DNA of 64,000 bases from Chitinophagaceae bacterium (GTDB lineage: Bacteria > Bacteroidota > Bacteroidia > Chitinophagales > Chitinophagaceae). Shown here piece after piece: positions 50,871 through 59,667 of the stretch. The DNA lies in NCBI GenBank assembly GCA_013140985.1, contig JABFRU010000002.1:248001-312000 (forward strand), in the 5' to 3' direction. A program made the position numbers and the translations under genes. The notes beneath the pieces were generated by a model. It was not told the DNA's origin and searched no databases. It saw only the letters and a list, made by a program, of their open reading frames with translations. Every line of letters begins with the position of its first letter. Position 1 is the first letter of the stretch.

Positions 50871-51845
50871 TTATCGCATTAAATAGTTGCCCTTCAAACG
50901 ATTAATATGCCGCCAGCTGGCATATGCGTTGTGGATATGGGCCAGGGTGGAAGCACGGGGCTGAAGCTCTTGCTGGTAAAGGGTTTTAAAGAGCATGACC
51001 CTATGGATACCATGGGTAAAATGATCTTTTAGTTCAAGTTCCCGGCATATAACGGAGGATAGGGGAATGGGCAATTGCAAATGGGAAGACAGTTGTTCAG
51101 TCAAAGGAAATTTTTCTTTTTCTTTGAGATCCTGCATGTGATTTTTTCCAAGAGAATAAACAGTTTTGTAGAGATCGCTGTGAACTTGTGAAACAAGAAT
51201 GTTCTTCACATTCATGACCTGGGCGCAGGCCTTGCCTTCATGCCGCAAAGAAATTATATAATAGTTTTCATCAACAGGGCCATGCAGGTCGGTAGGAAAA
51301 AGATTGTACTTGCCATCCTGCCTTAGAGTGATCAATGAAATATTCCGTGGAATTGAATAAGCAATTTGTACTTGTTTATAGAGATTGCCGGGAAGAAAAA
51401 CATTGCCTGGTCTTTTTTGATAAAGGCGGTTTTGCAATTGATTGATGAATTGATGGAAACGGGATAAAAACTGGTGCCGGCCATTCATTCCTTCAAAGTA
51501 GAAAATCGGTTTATCGCCTGTAGTTTGCTCTTTTATTTTTTTCATGATAAGCAAAGCCACAGCATCCTTTTTAATAAATCTTTCGTTCAGAGGGAGTGCT
51601 TTGGCAGAAAATGCAAGGGTGATCTGTTCTGTTTGATGAGATAAGTTGGGTGAAGATGATAAAGCAAAGATCAATGGACTATAGCCAACAAAGTTGTGAT
51701 GGTTTGTAATATCTTCAACTATTAGTCCATTAATGATGAGATAGACAGAAAGAGGTTGCTCAAAAGATCCTTCGGAAAGGCAGAGATATTCCTGCGGGTA
51801 ATAAAGGCCATTCAATCTGCCAAGTATCTTTTTGATCAACTTCAT
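50871..51845 (-). CDS. Protein of unknown function, possible FMN split-barrel domain
   Basis: A 324-residue protein I do not recognise. The middle (about 165-240, ISLITLRQDGKYNLFPTDL, then YYIISLRHEGKACAQV) recalls the flavin-reductase-like split barrel that binds FMN, but the match is weak. The N-terminal 150 residues hold a segment LYYPQEYLCLSEGSFEQPLS with no clear family. There is no signal peptide or membrane segment. It is the first gene of the minus-strand radical-SAM set. If it is a flavin reductase it could supply electrons to the radical-SAM enzymes, but that is a guess. Its start is only 34 bases from the divergent glycosyltransferase gene. Confidence 0.7.
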   Translation of the reverse strand: MKLIKKILGRLNGLYYPQEYLCLSEGSFEQPLSVYLIINGLIVEDITNHHNFVGYSPLIFALSSSPNLSHQTEQITLAFSAKALPLNERFIKKDAVALLIMKKIKEQTTGDKPIFYFEGMNGRHQFLSRFHQFINQLQNRLYQKRPGNVFLPGNLYKQVQIAYSIPRNISLITLRQDGKYNLFPTDLHGPVDENYYIISLRHEGKACAQVMNVKNILVSQVHSDLYKTVYSLGKNHMQDLKEKEKFPLTEQLSSHLQLPIPLSSVICRELELKDHFTHGIHRVMLFKTLYQQELQPRASTLAHIHNAYASWRHINRLKGNYLMR

Positions 51846-51879
51846 CTTTTAAAACTAAAGAAAATATTTTCCATTTCGG

Positions 51880-52968
51880 ATGAGAATAGTAAGTACCAGT
51901 TATAGCAAAACAGATGAGTTTACACATCCACAAAAGTGGCTGGAAAGAATTTCCTTTTATACCGGGTTATTAGAAGAGTTGGGAAAGGAGCATGAAGTAA
52001 TAAGCATTGAACGGATCAATTACGAAGGTGAGCTGGAACAAAACAGGGTTCATTATCATTTTATCAAACTTAAAAATAAAGTGACCCGTTTCCCTTTTAA
52101 AATGCATCGCTTCATAAAAAAAATGAAACCGGATGTGGTTTTTGTAAATGGATTTATTTTTCCATTGCAAATAATACAACTGAGGTGGAAATTGGGAAAG
52201 AAAACCAGGATCATTGTACTTCACCGTTCTGAAAAACCATCTAAAGAGCTAAATAAATGGCTACAAAAGATAGCGGATAAAAAAGTGGATGCCTATTTGT
52301 TCAGTTCAAACGAGTTTGCCAAAGATTGGAGAGACATCATTGATGAACAAAAAATGCATGAGGTGATCCAGGCATCGTCTTCTTTTCAACCGGGGGATAA
52401 GAATATCGCAAGGGAAAGTTTATCAATAAAAGGCTCGACTGTTTTATTATGGGTGGGAAGGCTGGATCAGAATAAAGACCCTCTTACTTTGATCAAAGCG
52501 TTTAAACAATTTCAGCAGGATCAACCACAGGCGGTTTTGTATATCATTTATCAGTCAGACGAATTGATAAACGAATGCAGGGAACTGATCGGCGCCAATG
52601 AAAATATACGACTGGTTGGCAAGGTTGAACATGATCAATTGGAGAATTGGTATGGCGCTGCCGATTTTTTTATTTCAAGTTCACATTACGAGGGAAATGG
52701 AATAGCTGCCTTAGAAGCAATGTCATGCGGGTGCGTTCCTGTTTTAAGCAGTATCAATTCTTTCAGGAGAATGACTGGCCCTGGTAAATGTGGTTTGTTG
52801 TTTGAACCGGGAAATGTTAGCGGGCTTTTACAGGCTTTAAAAAAAGCAAATGAATTGGATCGGGAAGCAGAAAAAGAAAAAGTGTTGCAACAGTTCCGGG
52901 AGGAACTTTCTTTTGAAGCGGTAGCCCGAAAGATAAACAGGGTCATAACAATAGTAAAGAATGGCTGA
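51880..52968 (+). CDS. Glycosyltransferase family 4
   Basis: A 362-residue GT-B fold glycosyltransferase, adding a sugar from an NDP-sugar with retention of configuration. The C-terminal nucleotide-binding half is clear: LLWVGRLDQNKDPLTLIKAF, the FISSSHYEGNGIAALEAMSCGC block with the GT4 E-x7-E motif, and GLLFEPGNV. The N-terminal acceptor-binding half starts MRIVSTSYSKTDEF. Acceptor and donor are unknown. It is divergent from the radical-SAM gene set and overlaps the following GT2 gene by eight bases, so the two act together. Confidence 0.9.
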   Translation: MRIVSTSYSKTDEFTHPQKWLERISFYTGLLEELGKEHEVISIERINYEGELEQNRVHYHFIKLKNKVTRFPFKMHRFIKKMKPDVVFVNGFIFPLQIIQLRWKLGKKTRIIVLHRSEKPSKELNKWLQKIADKKVDAYLFSSNEFAKDWRDIIDEQKMHEVIQASSSFQPGDKNIARESLSIKGSTVLLWVGRLDQNKDPLTLIKAFKQFQQDQPQAVLYIIYQSDELINECRELIGANENIRLVGKVEHDQLENWYGAADFFISSSHYEGNGIAALEAMSCGCVPVLSSINSFRRMTGPGKCGLLFEPGNVSGLLQALKKANELDREAEKEKVLQQFREELSFEAVARKINRVITIVKNG

Positions 52969-53869
52969 CAGAAATATACACCCTAAAGTAAGTATCATTA
53001 TATCTAGTTATAATGGCGCAAAATATATTGCCGAAACAATAGAAAGTGTGAGCCACCAGACCTATCAAAATTGGGAATTGATAATAGTAGATGATGGTTC
53101 AATTGATCATACCTGTGAAATCGTTGCAGGAATTAAAGATGAAAGGATTCGCTTATACGAGGCAGGAAGAGTTGGCATTAATGGCAAAATAAAGAATATA
53201 GGTCTGGATAAAGCTACAGGAGAACTCATTGCATTTATAGATCATGATGATCTCTGGCATCCTTCAAAACTGGAAAAACAAATAGCTGCTTTACAGAAAT
53301 ACCCCGAAGCGGGATTTTGTCTTACGGGGGGATATAATTTCAAAACAAAAGGAGAGCCAATTGAATATTATTATAAGCAAAGAGAAGGGATCCGGTTTGA
53401 TAACATTTTTCTTTCCATCTTCCGGTCTGAAATAGGAGTTTGGACGCAGGCATTGCTTGTACGAAAACAGTGTATTGAAGCGACTGGCCCATTTAGTGAA
53501 ACCAGTCTTTTTGCTGACCCGGAATTTATATATCGCCTCTCGTATAACTTTAAAGCAGTGCTGCTTTATGAACCATTAATGTATCGTCGGGTGCATGATA
53601 CAAATTATTCTTTAGTAAACTGGGAAGTAAGTCATAAAGAGGGAATTGATGTTTTCAAATCATATAGAGATAAAAAGATGCTGCCGCAAAAGTTGGCCAA
53701 AGAAGTGCTGTTCAGATCATATCTCAATTTTGGCGAAAAATACCTGAAGTATAAAAAGAGGAGAAAAGCTGCAAAAAATTTTGGGAAGGCATGGAGATAT
53801 AAGCCATTCAGTATTGTTCCGGCCAAAAAGATCGCCAAAGCATTTCTTTATTTTTTAAAGGGCAAATAA
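52961..53869 (+). CDS. Glycosyltransferase family 2
   Basis: A 302-residue GT-A fold inverting glycosyltransferase. VSIIISSYNGAKYIAETIESV opens the domain, followed by VDDGSIDHT with the NDP-binding Asp, and LIAFIDHDDLWHPSKL with the DxD metal site (DHD). The remaining sequence (FLSIFRSEIGVWTQALLVRK) is typical of family 2. It ends in a basic tail. The stop overlaps the convergent glycosyltransferase gene by 15 bases. Sugar and acceptor are unknown. Confidence 0.9.
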   Translation: MADRNIHPKVSIIISSYNGAKYIAETIESVSHQTYQNWELIIVDDGSIDHTCEIVAGIKDERIRLYEAGRVGINGKIKNIGLDKATGELIAFIDHDDLWHPSKLEKQIAALQKYPEAGFCLTGGYNFKTKGEPIEYYYKQREGIRFDNIFLSIFRSEIGVWTQALLVRKQCIEATGPFSETSLFADPEFIYRLSYNFKAVLLYEPLMYRRVHDTNYSLVNWEVSHKEGIDVFKSYRDKKMLPQKLAKEVLFRSYLNFGEKYLKYKKRRKAAKNFGKAWRYKPFSIVPAKKIAKAFLYFLKGK

Positions 53870-54952
53870 GTTTATCATCTTCTCTGCTGAAGCCTTTATT
53901 GTGAATGGGGTGATGCTGCTATGGTCAGCAGGGGGATCGCTTAGGATGATCAGTACTTTTTCAACCATATCGTTTATGTCAACTGCGATCTCCCAATGAG
54001 GGATTTCAGCTTTCATTGGTTTGGTAAAACTAATGACATGTGCACCGGCCTGCAATGCTTCAATACATACGATGCCAAACCCTTCAAAAGATGATGTATG
54101 CAAAAAAACTTTTGCTCTTTGCATTTGTTTCAGGAGTTCTGTATGTGAAAGCTCATTGCTAAGAGTAATATTATGTTGCAGGTCCGAAGCATGAATAAGC
54201 CTTTCTATTCTTTGTCTTTCGGGGCCATTGCCGATCAGCCTTGCTTTTATTCCGGGTATCTTTTTTTTGATCTCAGCAATAAGATCAATAAAAAGATCAT
54301 AACGCTTCAATGGAATCAAAGAGCCGGCAGCAATAATATCAATGTCTTTCTCTGCGGGCGGTGATGAATACAGATCGCTGTCAATACCAGGCGGAACAAC
54401 AGAAAAGGGCCTTACACTATGATTTTTTTCAAACTCATCCTGAAGAAAATCTGATAGAGTGACAAGTTCATTGGCTGATGGTTTTAGTTTCCGGGGATAT
54501 TTATTCATATTCCTTGCGTCCTGACCCCATACCCAGCAAAGATGTTTGATCCTGTGTTTGTCGCCGAAACGTTTACCGGCAATGCCGCATTCATTATACC
54601 AAAAACTTAAAATGGCGTCTATTTTATTTTCCCGGTGGATCGATCGTAATACTGAGTATATCTTCCGGAACAGAAAGAACTTTCTCAATCCTCCTTTATT
54701 TCGTCCATTGAATGGAATGACGGTCATGCTATGCCATTCATATTTATTGGCATGATATGGATATTGAAAAGCAAGAACGATAATATTGAGATGCGGATAG
54801 TTTTTTTTAATAGTCCGGAGAAAAGACTGTTGCATGGGGATACAGGTGCTGTCCTCTTCATCTTTTGCGAAGCCGGGAGTTAGAATGACCAGTGTTTTCT
54901 TTTCAGTCAATGGAAACAGTTTTATTACAGTAGGCAAGACTCTTTTTATCAT
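53855..54952 (-). CDS. Glycosyltransferase family 4
   Basis: A 365-residue GT-B glycosyltransferase. The donor half has DIDIIAAGSLIPLKRYDLFIDLI, RLIGNGPERQRIERL and VFLHTSSFEGFGIVCIEALQAG (the E-x7-E motif). The N-terminal half begins KKTLVILTPGFAKDEEDS. The annotated ATG overlaps the upstream ABC exporter gene by 50 bases. A TTG at about 54908 would give an 8-base overlap and start just before the conserved part, so the true start is uncertain. Donor and acceptor sugars are unknown. Confidence 0.87.
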   Translation of the reverse strand: MIKRVLPTVIKLFPLTEKKTLVILTPGFAKDEEDSTCIPMQQSFLRTIKKNYPHLNIIVLAFQYPYHANKYEWHSMTVIPFNGRNKGGLRKFFLFRKIYSVLRSIHRENKIDAILSFWYNECGIAGKRFGDKHRIKHLCWVWGQDARNMNKYPRKLKPSANELVTLSDFLQDEFEKNHSVRPFSVVPPGIDSDLYSSPPAEKDIDIIAAGSLIPLKRYDLFIDLIAEIKKKIPGIKARLIGNGPERQRIERLIHASDLQHNITLSNELSHTELLKQMQRAKVFLHTSSFEGFGIVCIEALQAGAHVISFTKPMKAEIPHWEIAVDINDMVEKVLIILSDPPADHSSITPFTIKASAEKMINLFAL

Positions 54953-56561
54953 GTGTGATCAGGATAATGATCTTGCCATTAACGGATAATTCTTTTAGTT
55001 GCTCAAGTACAGCAGCAGAAGATGTTTCATCGAGTTCATTAAGCGGCTCGTCCAGCAACAAAAGATCCGCATCTTTATAGATAGCTCTTGCAAGGCTTAT
55101 TCTTTGCTGTTGCCCGCCGCTGATATTCTTGCCATTTTCGGTGACGATCTTTTGCAAGCCTTCCGGAAATGCCGCAATGAGTTTATCAAGCCCCGATAAC
55201 TTTAATGCTTTAGCAAGCTTTGTTTCGTCGGATGCTTCTTCCTGCAGCGTAATATTTTTTTCTATTGTATCATAAATAAAAAACGATTGCTGTCTTACAT
55301 ACGAGATGGAGGGCCAGTATTGTTTTAATGTTTCGCAGTTTGCTGTAATATCATTGATCAATATTTCACCGGCATTTGGTTTTAAAAAGCCCAGCAAAAG
55401 ATTTATGACAGTTGTTTTCCCGATACCCGATTCGCCGTGAATCCCAATAAAATCTCCTTTCCCGGCAGAAAATGAAAGATCTTTCAACACGGGTTTGCCT
55501 GCATACTGAAAGCTGATATTCTTCAATACAACGGAAAGAATAACGGTATCATTTAAAGAACGATTTTTTTCATCGGAAGCTTTTTGACCCAGTTCTTCAG
55601 ACGAGAATTCATAAGCTTTTATCTGACCTGACAGGTTTATCAGCTTTACAAATCCCGGAATGATCTTATAAGCTGCTGCCATAAAAGCCCCAATAGTGAC
55701 CAATGAGTTGCTGTTGGTATTGCCTGTCCATTCAGCAATAAGCACCAATAGGAACAACCCGGCGATCGCAAATACCTCGATCATTCTTGCCGGCAGGTTT
55801 TGCAGGGATAATGAGTTAAACAGCGCTGAGCTGAATTTCTGGCGATACTTAATAAATCGTTCAAGGAAAAACTCCTTTCGCTGGTAAATATTGGCCTCTA
55901 CATACCCTTTCAGTGTATCTATTAAGTATTGATAAGATCGTTCATTGTTGTCGCGGATTCTTTTTTTAATGACCGAAAGGCGTTTGCGGATAAAAAAGAA
56001 TATGACAATCACAGGCGGAAGCAAAATGACCAGCAATAGCAGGAATAATTTTGCATTGAATAAAAGGATGGCAGTGATCGCAATGACTATAAGAATGAAT
56101 TGTGCAATGACCTGTTGAAATCCTGATAGCACCTGTTGGGCAAAGTCGAAAGGCTGCAAGGCGATCTTGCGTATCCATGCGGATGAATCGGTGGTGACAA
56201 ATTCAGGATACTCAGATCGCAGGTAACGGTCCATCATGTTTTTTGATATACGAACAGCCACAGCGCTGGTAAATTTATAATGTGTTCTCGTTACCAGGTA
56301 AGCAGCGATATTTTTTATTGCAAAAAGAACAACAAAAACAGAAATGAGTACTACTGGTTTTTGACCGGTGATCCAGGCCGGTAAAAAAGAAATATTCTTT
56401 AGAGTACCAGGTTGAATATAAAAGTTTATGATCCATAGCAAAGCAGCTAAAAAAATTATATCAGCAATACTGATCATAATATCCATGCATGTTTGAAGAA
56501 CAAATCTTCTTTTCTCTTTTTTATGAAGAATCGACCATGTATTGTTAAAAATGCTTTTCAT
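54903..56561 (-). CDS. ABC exporter, fused permease and ATPase (MsbA/PglK-like)
   Basis: A 552-residue half-transporter. About six transmembrane segments in the first 320 residues are followed by an ATPase domain with Walker A GIHGESGIGKTTVINLLLG, signature ISGGQQQRISLARAI, Walker B LLLLDEPLNELD and a switch His in LITHDKKS. It would work as a dimer to flip a lipid-linked oligosaccharide or lipid across the inner membrane, like MsbA or PglK. A Wzx-type flippase is also encoded in the locus (61332), so two flipping systems are present. The gene lies between glycosyltransferase genes on the same strand. Confidence 0.9.
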   Translation of the reverse strand: MKSIFNNTWSILHKKEKRRFVLQTCMDIMISIADIIFLAALLWIINFYIQPGTLKNISFLPAWITGQKPVVLISVFVVLFAIKNIAAYLVTRTHYKFTSAVAVRISKNMMDRYLRSEYPEFVTTDSSAWIRKIALQPFDFAQQVLSGFQQVIAQFILIVIAITAILLFNAKLFLLLLVILLPPVIVIFFFIRKRLSVIKKRIRDNNERSYQYLIDTLKGYVEANIYQRKEFFLERFIKYRQKFSSALFNSLSLQNLPARMIEVFAIAGLFLLVLIAEWTGNTNSNSLVTIGAFMAAAYKIIPGFVKLINLSGQIKAYEFSSEELGQKASDEKNRSLNDTVILSVVLKNISFQYAGKPVLKDLSFSAGKGDFIGIHGESGIGKTTVINLLLGFLKPNAGEILINDITANCETLKQYWPSISYVRQQSFFIYDTIEKNITLQEEASDETKLAKALKLSGLDKLIAAFPEGLQKIVTENGKNISGGQQQRISLARAIYKDADLLLLDEPLNELDETSSAAVLEQLKELSVNGKIIILITHDKKSLAYCNKTVSID

Positions 56562-56622
56562 GTATAGCGGCTTGCCAATTGAAAATTAAAGAAAGCGGGG
56601 TGTATTGCAAACGAAATGCCGG

Positions 56623-57447
56623 TTATCTTTCAATAACAACAGATCTTGATTCTGTTTCTATTGTTTTTACCGGCAGGTCATTGATATTTCTCCGGTTTGT
56701 TTTTTGTAGTCGGTACAATTTGCTGTACTTTAAAAATGACTGGTAGGAGGTACTGACAGAAATAGTGAACCCATCGGCACCATCCAGGAAACCTAATTTG
56801 CAGATATAGCCATAAAAAAAGGCCCAGGAAGGATGGAACAACATCTTAAACCATGAGCTGCGGCGACCATTTGCATACAGCGAAGCAGCGGCAATAGAGG
56901 TCATCCGGTTGTTTTGCCAAACAAGATCTTCAGGTTTTTCAAAGGAATAATGCAGGATATCTCCATTCAAATGTTTAATGCTGTATTTGTCTTGCAATAA
57001 TATTTTATCATGGGGGTTCAAACCACCCCAACTGGCAATACGACGATCGAACAACCGGACCTTTTTATCAGGATACCAAAGGCCATGACGGATAAAATGG
57101 CCGCAGTAATTGGTGCAACGGTTCATGCGGTAAGCCCTGAAATCGAAAGTTTTTTTGGCTTCGAGAATGGAAGCGACAAGTTTTTCATCGAGTGCTTCGT
57201 CAGCATCAAGGCTAAGTACATAGTTGTTGGAAGCGTATTTTATAGCAAGGTTCTTTTGACCGATATAGCCTCTGAATTTTTCCTGGTAAATAACAGCCCC
57301 CAAATGGCGGGCAATATCAGTCGTAGCATCAGTAGAAAAGGAATCCAATACGATCACTTCGTCGGCCACTTTTTTCACTGAATTGATACAACGGGCAATA
57401 TTGTGTTCTTCATTAAAAGTAATTATGACAACGGAAAGAGGATGCAT
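56623..57447 (-). CDS. Glycosyltransferase family 2 (WaaE/KdtX-like)
   Basis: A 274-residue GT-A enzyme resembling lipopolysaccharide core transferases of the WaaE group. Motifs are LSVVIITFNEEHNIARCINSV, VIVLDSFSTDAT, LSLDADEALDEKL (the DxD element DAD) and RHGLWYPDKKVRLFDRR, typical of this subgroup. The late IAAASLYANGRRSSWFKMLFHPSW precedes a membrane-associated C-terminus. It is 2 bases from the downstream polymerase-like gene. In E. coli-type bacteria the WaaE group adds a sugar to the LPS inner core; the acceptor here is unknown. Confidence 0.88.
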   Translation of the reverse strand: MHPLSVVIITFNEEHNIARCINSVKKVADEVIVLDSFSTDATTDIARHLGAVIYQEKFRGYIGQKNLAIKYASNNYVLSLDADEALDEKLVASILEAKKTFDFRAYRMNRCTNYCGHFIRHGLWYPDKKVRLFDRRIASWGGLNPHDKILLQDKYSIKHLNGDILHYSFEKPEDLVWQNNRMTSIAAASLYANGRRSSWFKMLFHPSWAFFYGYICKLGFLDGADGFTISVSTSYQSFLKYSKLYRLQKTNRRNINDLPVKTIETESRSVVIER

Positions 57448-57449
57448 TA

Positions 57450-58718
57450 TTAAGATTTTCCGGTTTTTAATCGGAACAAAGCACCAAAAGGTTTGCTGCT
57501 ATGAACAAAAAGGGAAAAGAAAAACGCATAAAAGAAGATACCCTTGTTCACATCGAGTATATTTTCAGAGAAAGACACAATGCTGATGATGATCATGAAT
57601 GCAGCAAAGACAATGTCCCGGCTTCGCCAAATGATCGCAAACCCATAGAAGAGTGTTAATAAGAAAATAAGTAGTCCAACAACTCCCGTTTTTAATGAGA
57701 TGCCCATGTATTGATTATGAGCATTCAATTCATTTAAGTACGAATTGTAAAGTTTGTTTTCAAAATATTTTTCTTTCAGTAATCTTTTTTCTGAACCACT
57801 TCCATGACCGATGACCGGAGCTTGCTTTATTAGCTGAAGAGCATAATGCCAACGCAGTATCCGTGGCTCTAATACTTCGTTATTAATGGAGGTCTGGGTC
57901 AGGTCATTTTTTAATTCACTTATATATCTTTTCTTGAATGAATCGATTTTTATTATTCCAAGTAAGGCCACCAATAGAACAACGACCGACACTATGATGA
58001 ATTTGAATCGTTGCACACCTGTAAATAATAATAAAGGAAAGCCAATGATGATGAAAATTATGGTGGCTAATAAGACCGAACGGGAGGCTAGTTGCAGCAA
58101 ACCCGCCAATAAGATTGAAATAGCAATAGCATATAACAAACGGTAATTATTTCTTTTTTCTTTTAAAAACAAATACGAAAAAACTGCTACTGATAGAGCA
58201 GCATACATGGACAAGTAAGTGGCATGCAGACCTATCGGTTCAGAAAAATTGTGATTAAGGAATGCCTGGGAAAATAAAGAATTTACAGGAAGTTTATTGT
58301 ATAAAAGTATGCGAAGGGCATCTGTATAGAGGTAAAGCAGGATGACCACACAAGTAAGGCCGAATAGTTTCAATATCCTGATCTTGTATAACTGCAGGTC
58401 AAGCCCGGCAATGGAAAATATAAAAGGAAATAACAAGATGGCTGACTGCCGTTGCAGATCTTTGAATGCTTCTGTTGTGTCAGATGTGTAAATAGCTCCG
58501 GCAAGTGTGAGTGTGAAAGCTGAACTCAATATCAAATTTTTTGTACTGAAAGCTGACCGAAGTTTTGTTCTGTTGATATGAATGAGAGTATGCAGCAACA
58601 GGCTTATTAGAACCAATTCGCTGTAGAACCTGTCAAAAGGAAGTAAAATGACAAATGCGGCAATATGATAATAAGTGATCTTGTTCTCCAGACTTTCTTT
58701 TTGAATCAGCTTTTCCAT
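57450..58718 (-). CDS. O-antigen ligase/polymerase-like membrane protein
   Basis: A 422-residue membrane protein with about eleven hydrophobic segments of the Wzy/WaaL family. The family's large periplasmic loop is recognisable from RILRWHYALQLIKQAPVIGHGSGS to NELNAHNQYMGISLKTGVVGL. Proteins of this type polymerise repeat units or ligate the glycan to lipid A. ATG at 58718 (MEKLIQK) is chosen, one base after the stop of the upstream GT2 gene; the in-frame extension upstream to 58787 lies inside that gene. The locus has a second such protein (59664), so one may be the polymerase and the other the ligase. Confidence 0.85.
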   Translation of the reverse strand: MEKLIQKESLENKITYYHIAAFVILLPFDRFYSELVLISLLLHTLIHINRTKLRSAFSTKNLILSSAFTLTLAGAIYTSDTTEAFKDLQRQSAILLFPFIFSIAGLDLQLYKIRILKLFGLTCVVILLYLYTDALRILLYNKLPVNSLFSQAFLNHNFSEPIGLHATYLSMYAALSVAVFSYLFLKEKRNNYRLLYAIAISILLAGLLQLASRSVLLATIIFIIIGFPLLLFTGVQRFKFIIVSVVVLLVALLGIIKIDSFKKRYISELKNDLTQTSINNEVLEPRILRWHYALQLIKQAPVIGHGSGSEKRLLKEKYFENKLYNSYLNELNAHNQYMGISLKTGVVGLLIFLLTLFYGFAIIWRSRDIVFAAFMIIISIVSFSENILDVNKGIFFYAFFFSLFVHSSKPFGALFRLKTGKS

Positions 58719-58719
58719 A

Positions 58720-59667
58720 TCAGTAACTGTTCGGCCTGTTTCGGTAAATAAAAAAAACGACATTCCGGGGAAGGAATGACATACCATACAGCAGATAAGG
58801 CATTGGCTTGACCGGATAATAGCCCATCCACTTCTTCAGGAAACGGCGGGACTTTTTAGGATTATAGTTATCCCACAAATATTTTTTAGCCATCAATGAA
58901 TAGTAGGATGCTTTTTTTATTTTATCCGTATTCTGTGTTCTGATGATATGACGGAATACTTCAGCTTCTGCAGCCGTTGCATTACCTTCCCTCAAACATT
59001 TATGTTTTAATTTTATCCATGTTTTTCCTCTCCATTTTTCATCAATAGTAAACGATTCGGGATTGAACCTCACTTTTACCAACGATTGCCTGATATTACA
59101 CACTTTTCCCATCGGGATCATATTCAACCATAGCAAATGATCTTCAAAAGTGGGGGAATGCATATTATAACCACCTGCTTTAATGACTTCCTCCTTTTTA
59201 TACATTATCGTTGTATGTGAAAAGGGGCATACAACAGGGCTAAGTTGTCGTATCTCTTCATCACTATATCCTTTGTAGGTATAAGTGAATATATGCTCGC
59301 CTTTCATATCTACATAATCGGCATCGGTGCCTGTTAAAATATATTCAGGATGGCTGATCATAAAGTCGTACTGAACCTTCAGGCGGTCGGGACAACAGAT
59401 ATCATCTGCATCGAAACGGGCAATATAATATCCTTTGGCTTCCCGGATACCCCTGTTCAATGTTGCAGCAAACCCTTCATGAGGAGCTTCGATCAACCTG
59501 ATGCGGTGATCGTTGAATTTGCGTATCTCGGCAACAGTATTATCAGTAGAACCATCATCTATGATCAGTAATTCATAATCAGTAAAAGTTTGAGCCAATA
59601 CTGACCGGATAGCTTCAGCAATATATGCTTCAACATTATAGGCAGGTATCAGTACTGTTAATTTCAT
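58720..59667 (-). CDS. Glycosyltransferase family 2
   Basis: A 315-residue GT-A fold enzyme. Motifs are LTVLIPAYNVEAYIAEAIRSV, LLIIDDGSTDNTVAEI, GYYIARFDADDICCPDRL (DxD) and a late FEDHLLWLNM, all standard for family 2. A C-terminal 60-residue extension, rich in Lys and aromatic residues (KKYLWDNYNPKKSRRFL), may bind the membrane. It overlaps the polymerase-like gene upstream by four bases (ATGA) and lies one base from the downstream one. Sugar specificity cannot be read from the sequence. Confidence 0.9.
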   Translation of the reverse strand: MKLTVLIPAYNVEAYIAEAIRSVLAQTFTDYELLIIDDGSTDNTVAEIRKFNDHRIRLIEAPHEGFAATLNRGIREAKGYYIARFDADDICCPDRLKVQYDFMISHPEYILTGTDADYVDMKGEHIFTYTYKGYSDEEIRQLSPVVCPFSHTTIMYKKEEVIKAGGYNMHSPTFEDHLLWLNMIPMGKVCNIRQSLVKVRFNPESFTIDEKWRGKTWIKLKHKCLREGNATAAEAEVFRHIIRTQNTDKIKKASYYSLMAKKYLWDNYNPKKSRRFLKKWMGYYPVKPMPYLLYGMSFLPRNVVFFIYRNRPNSY

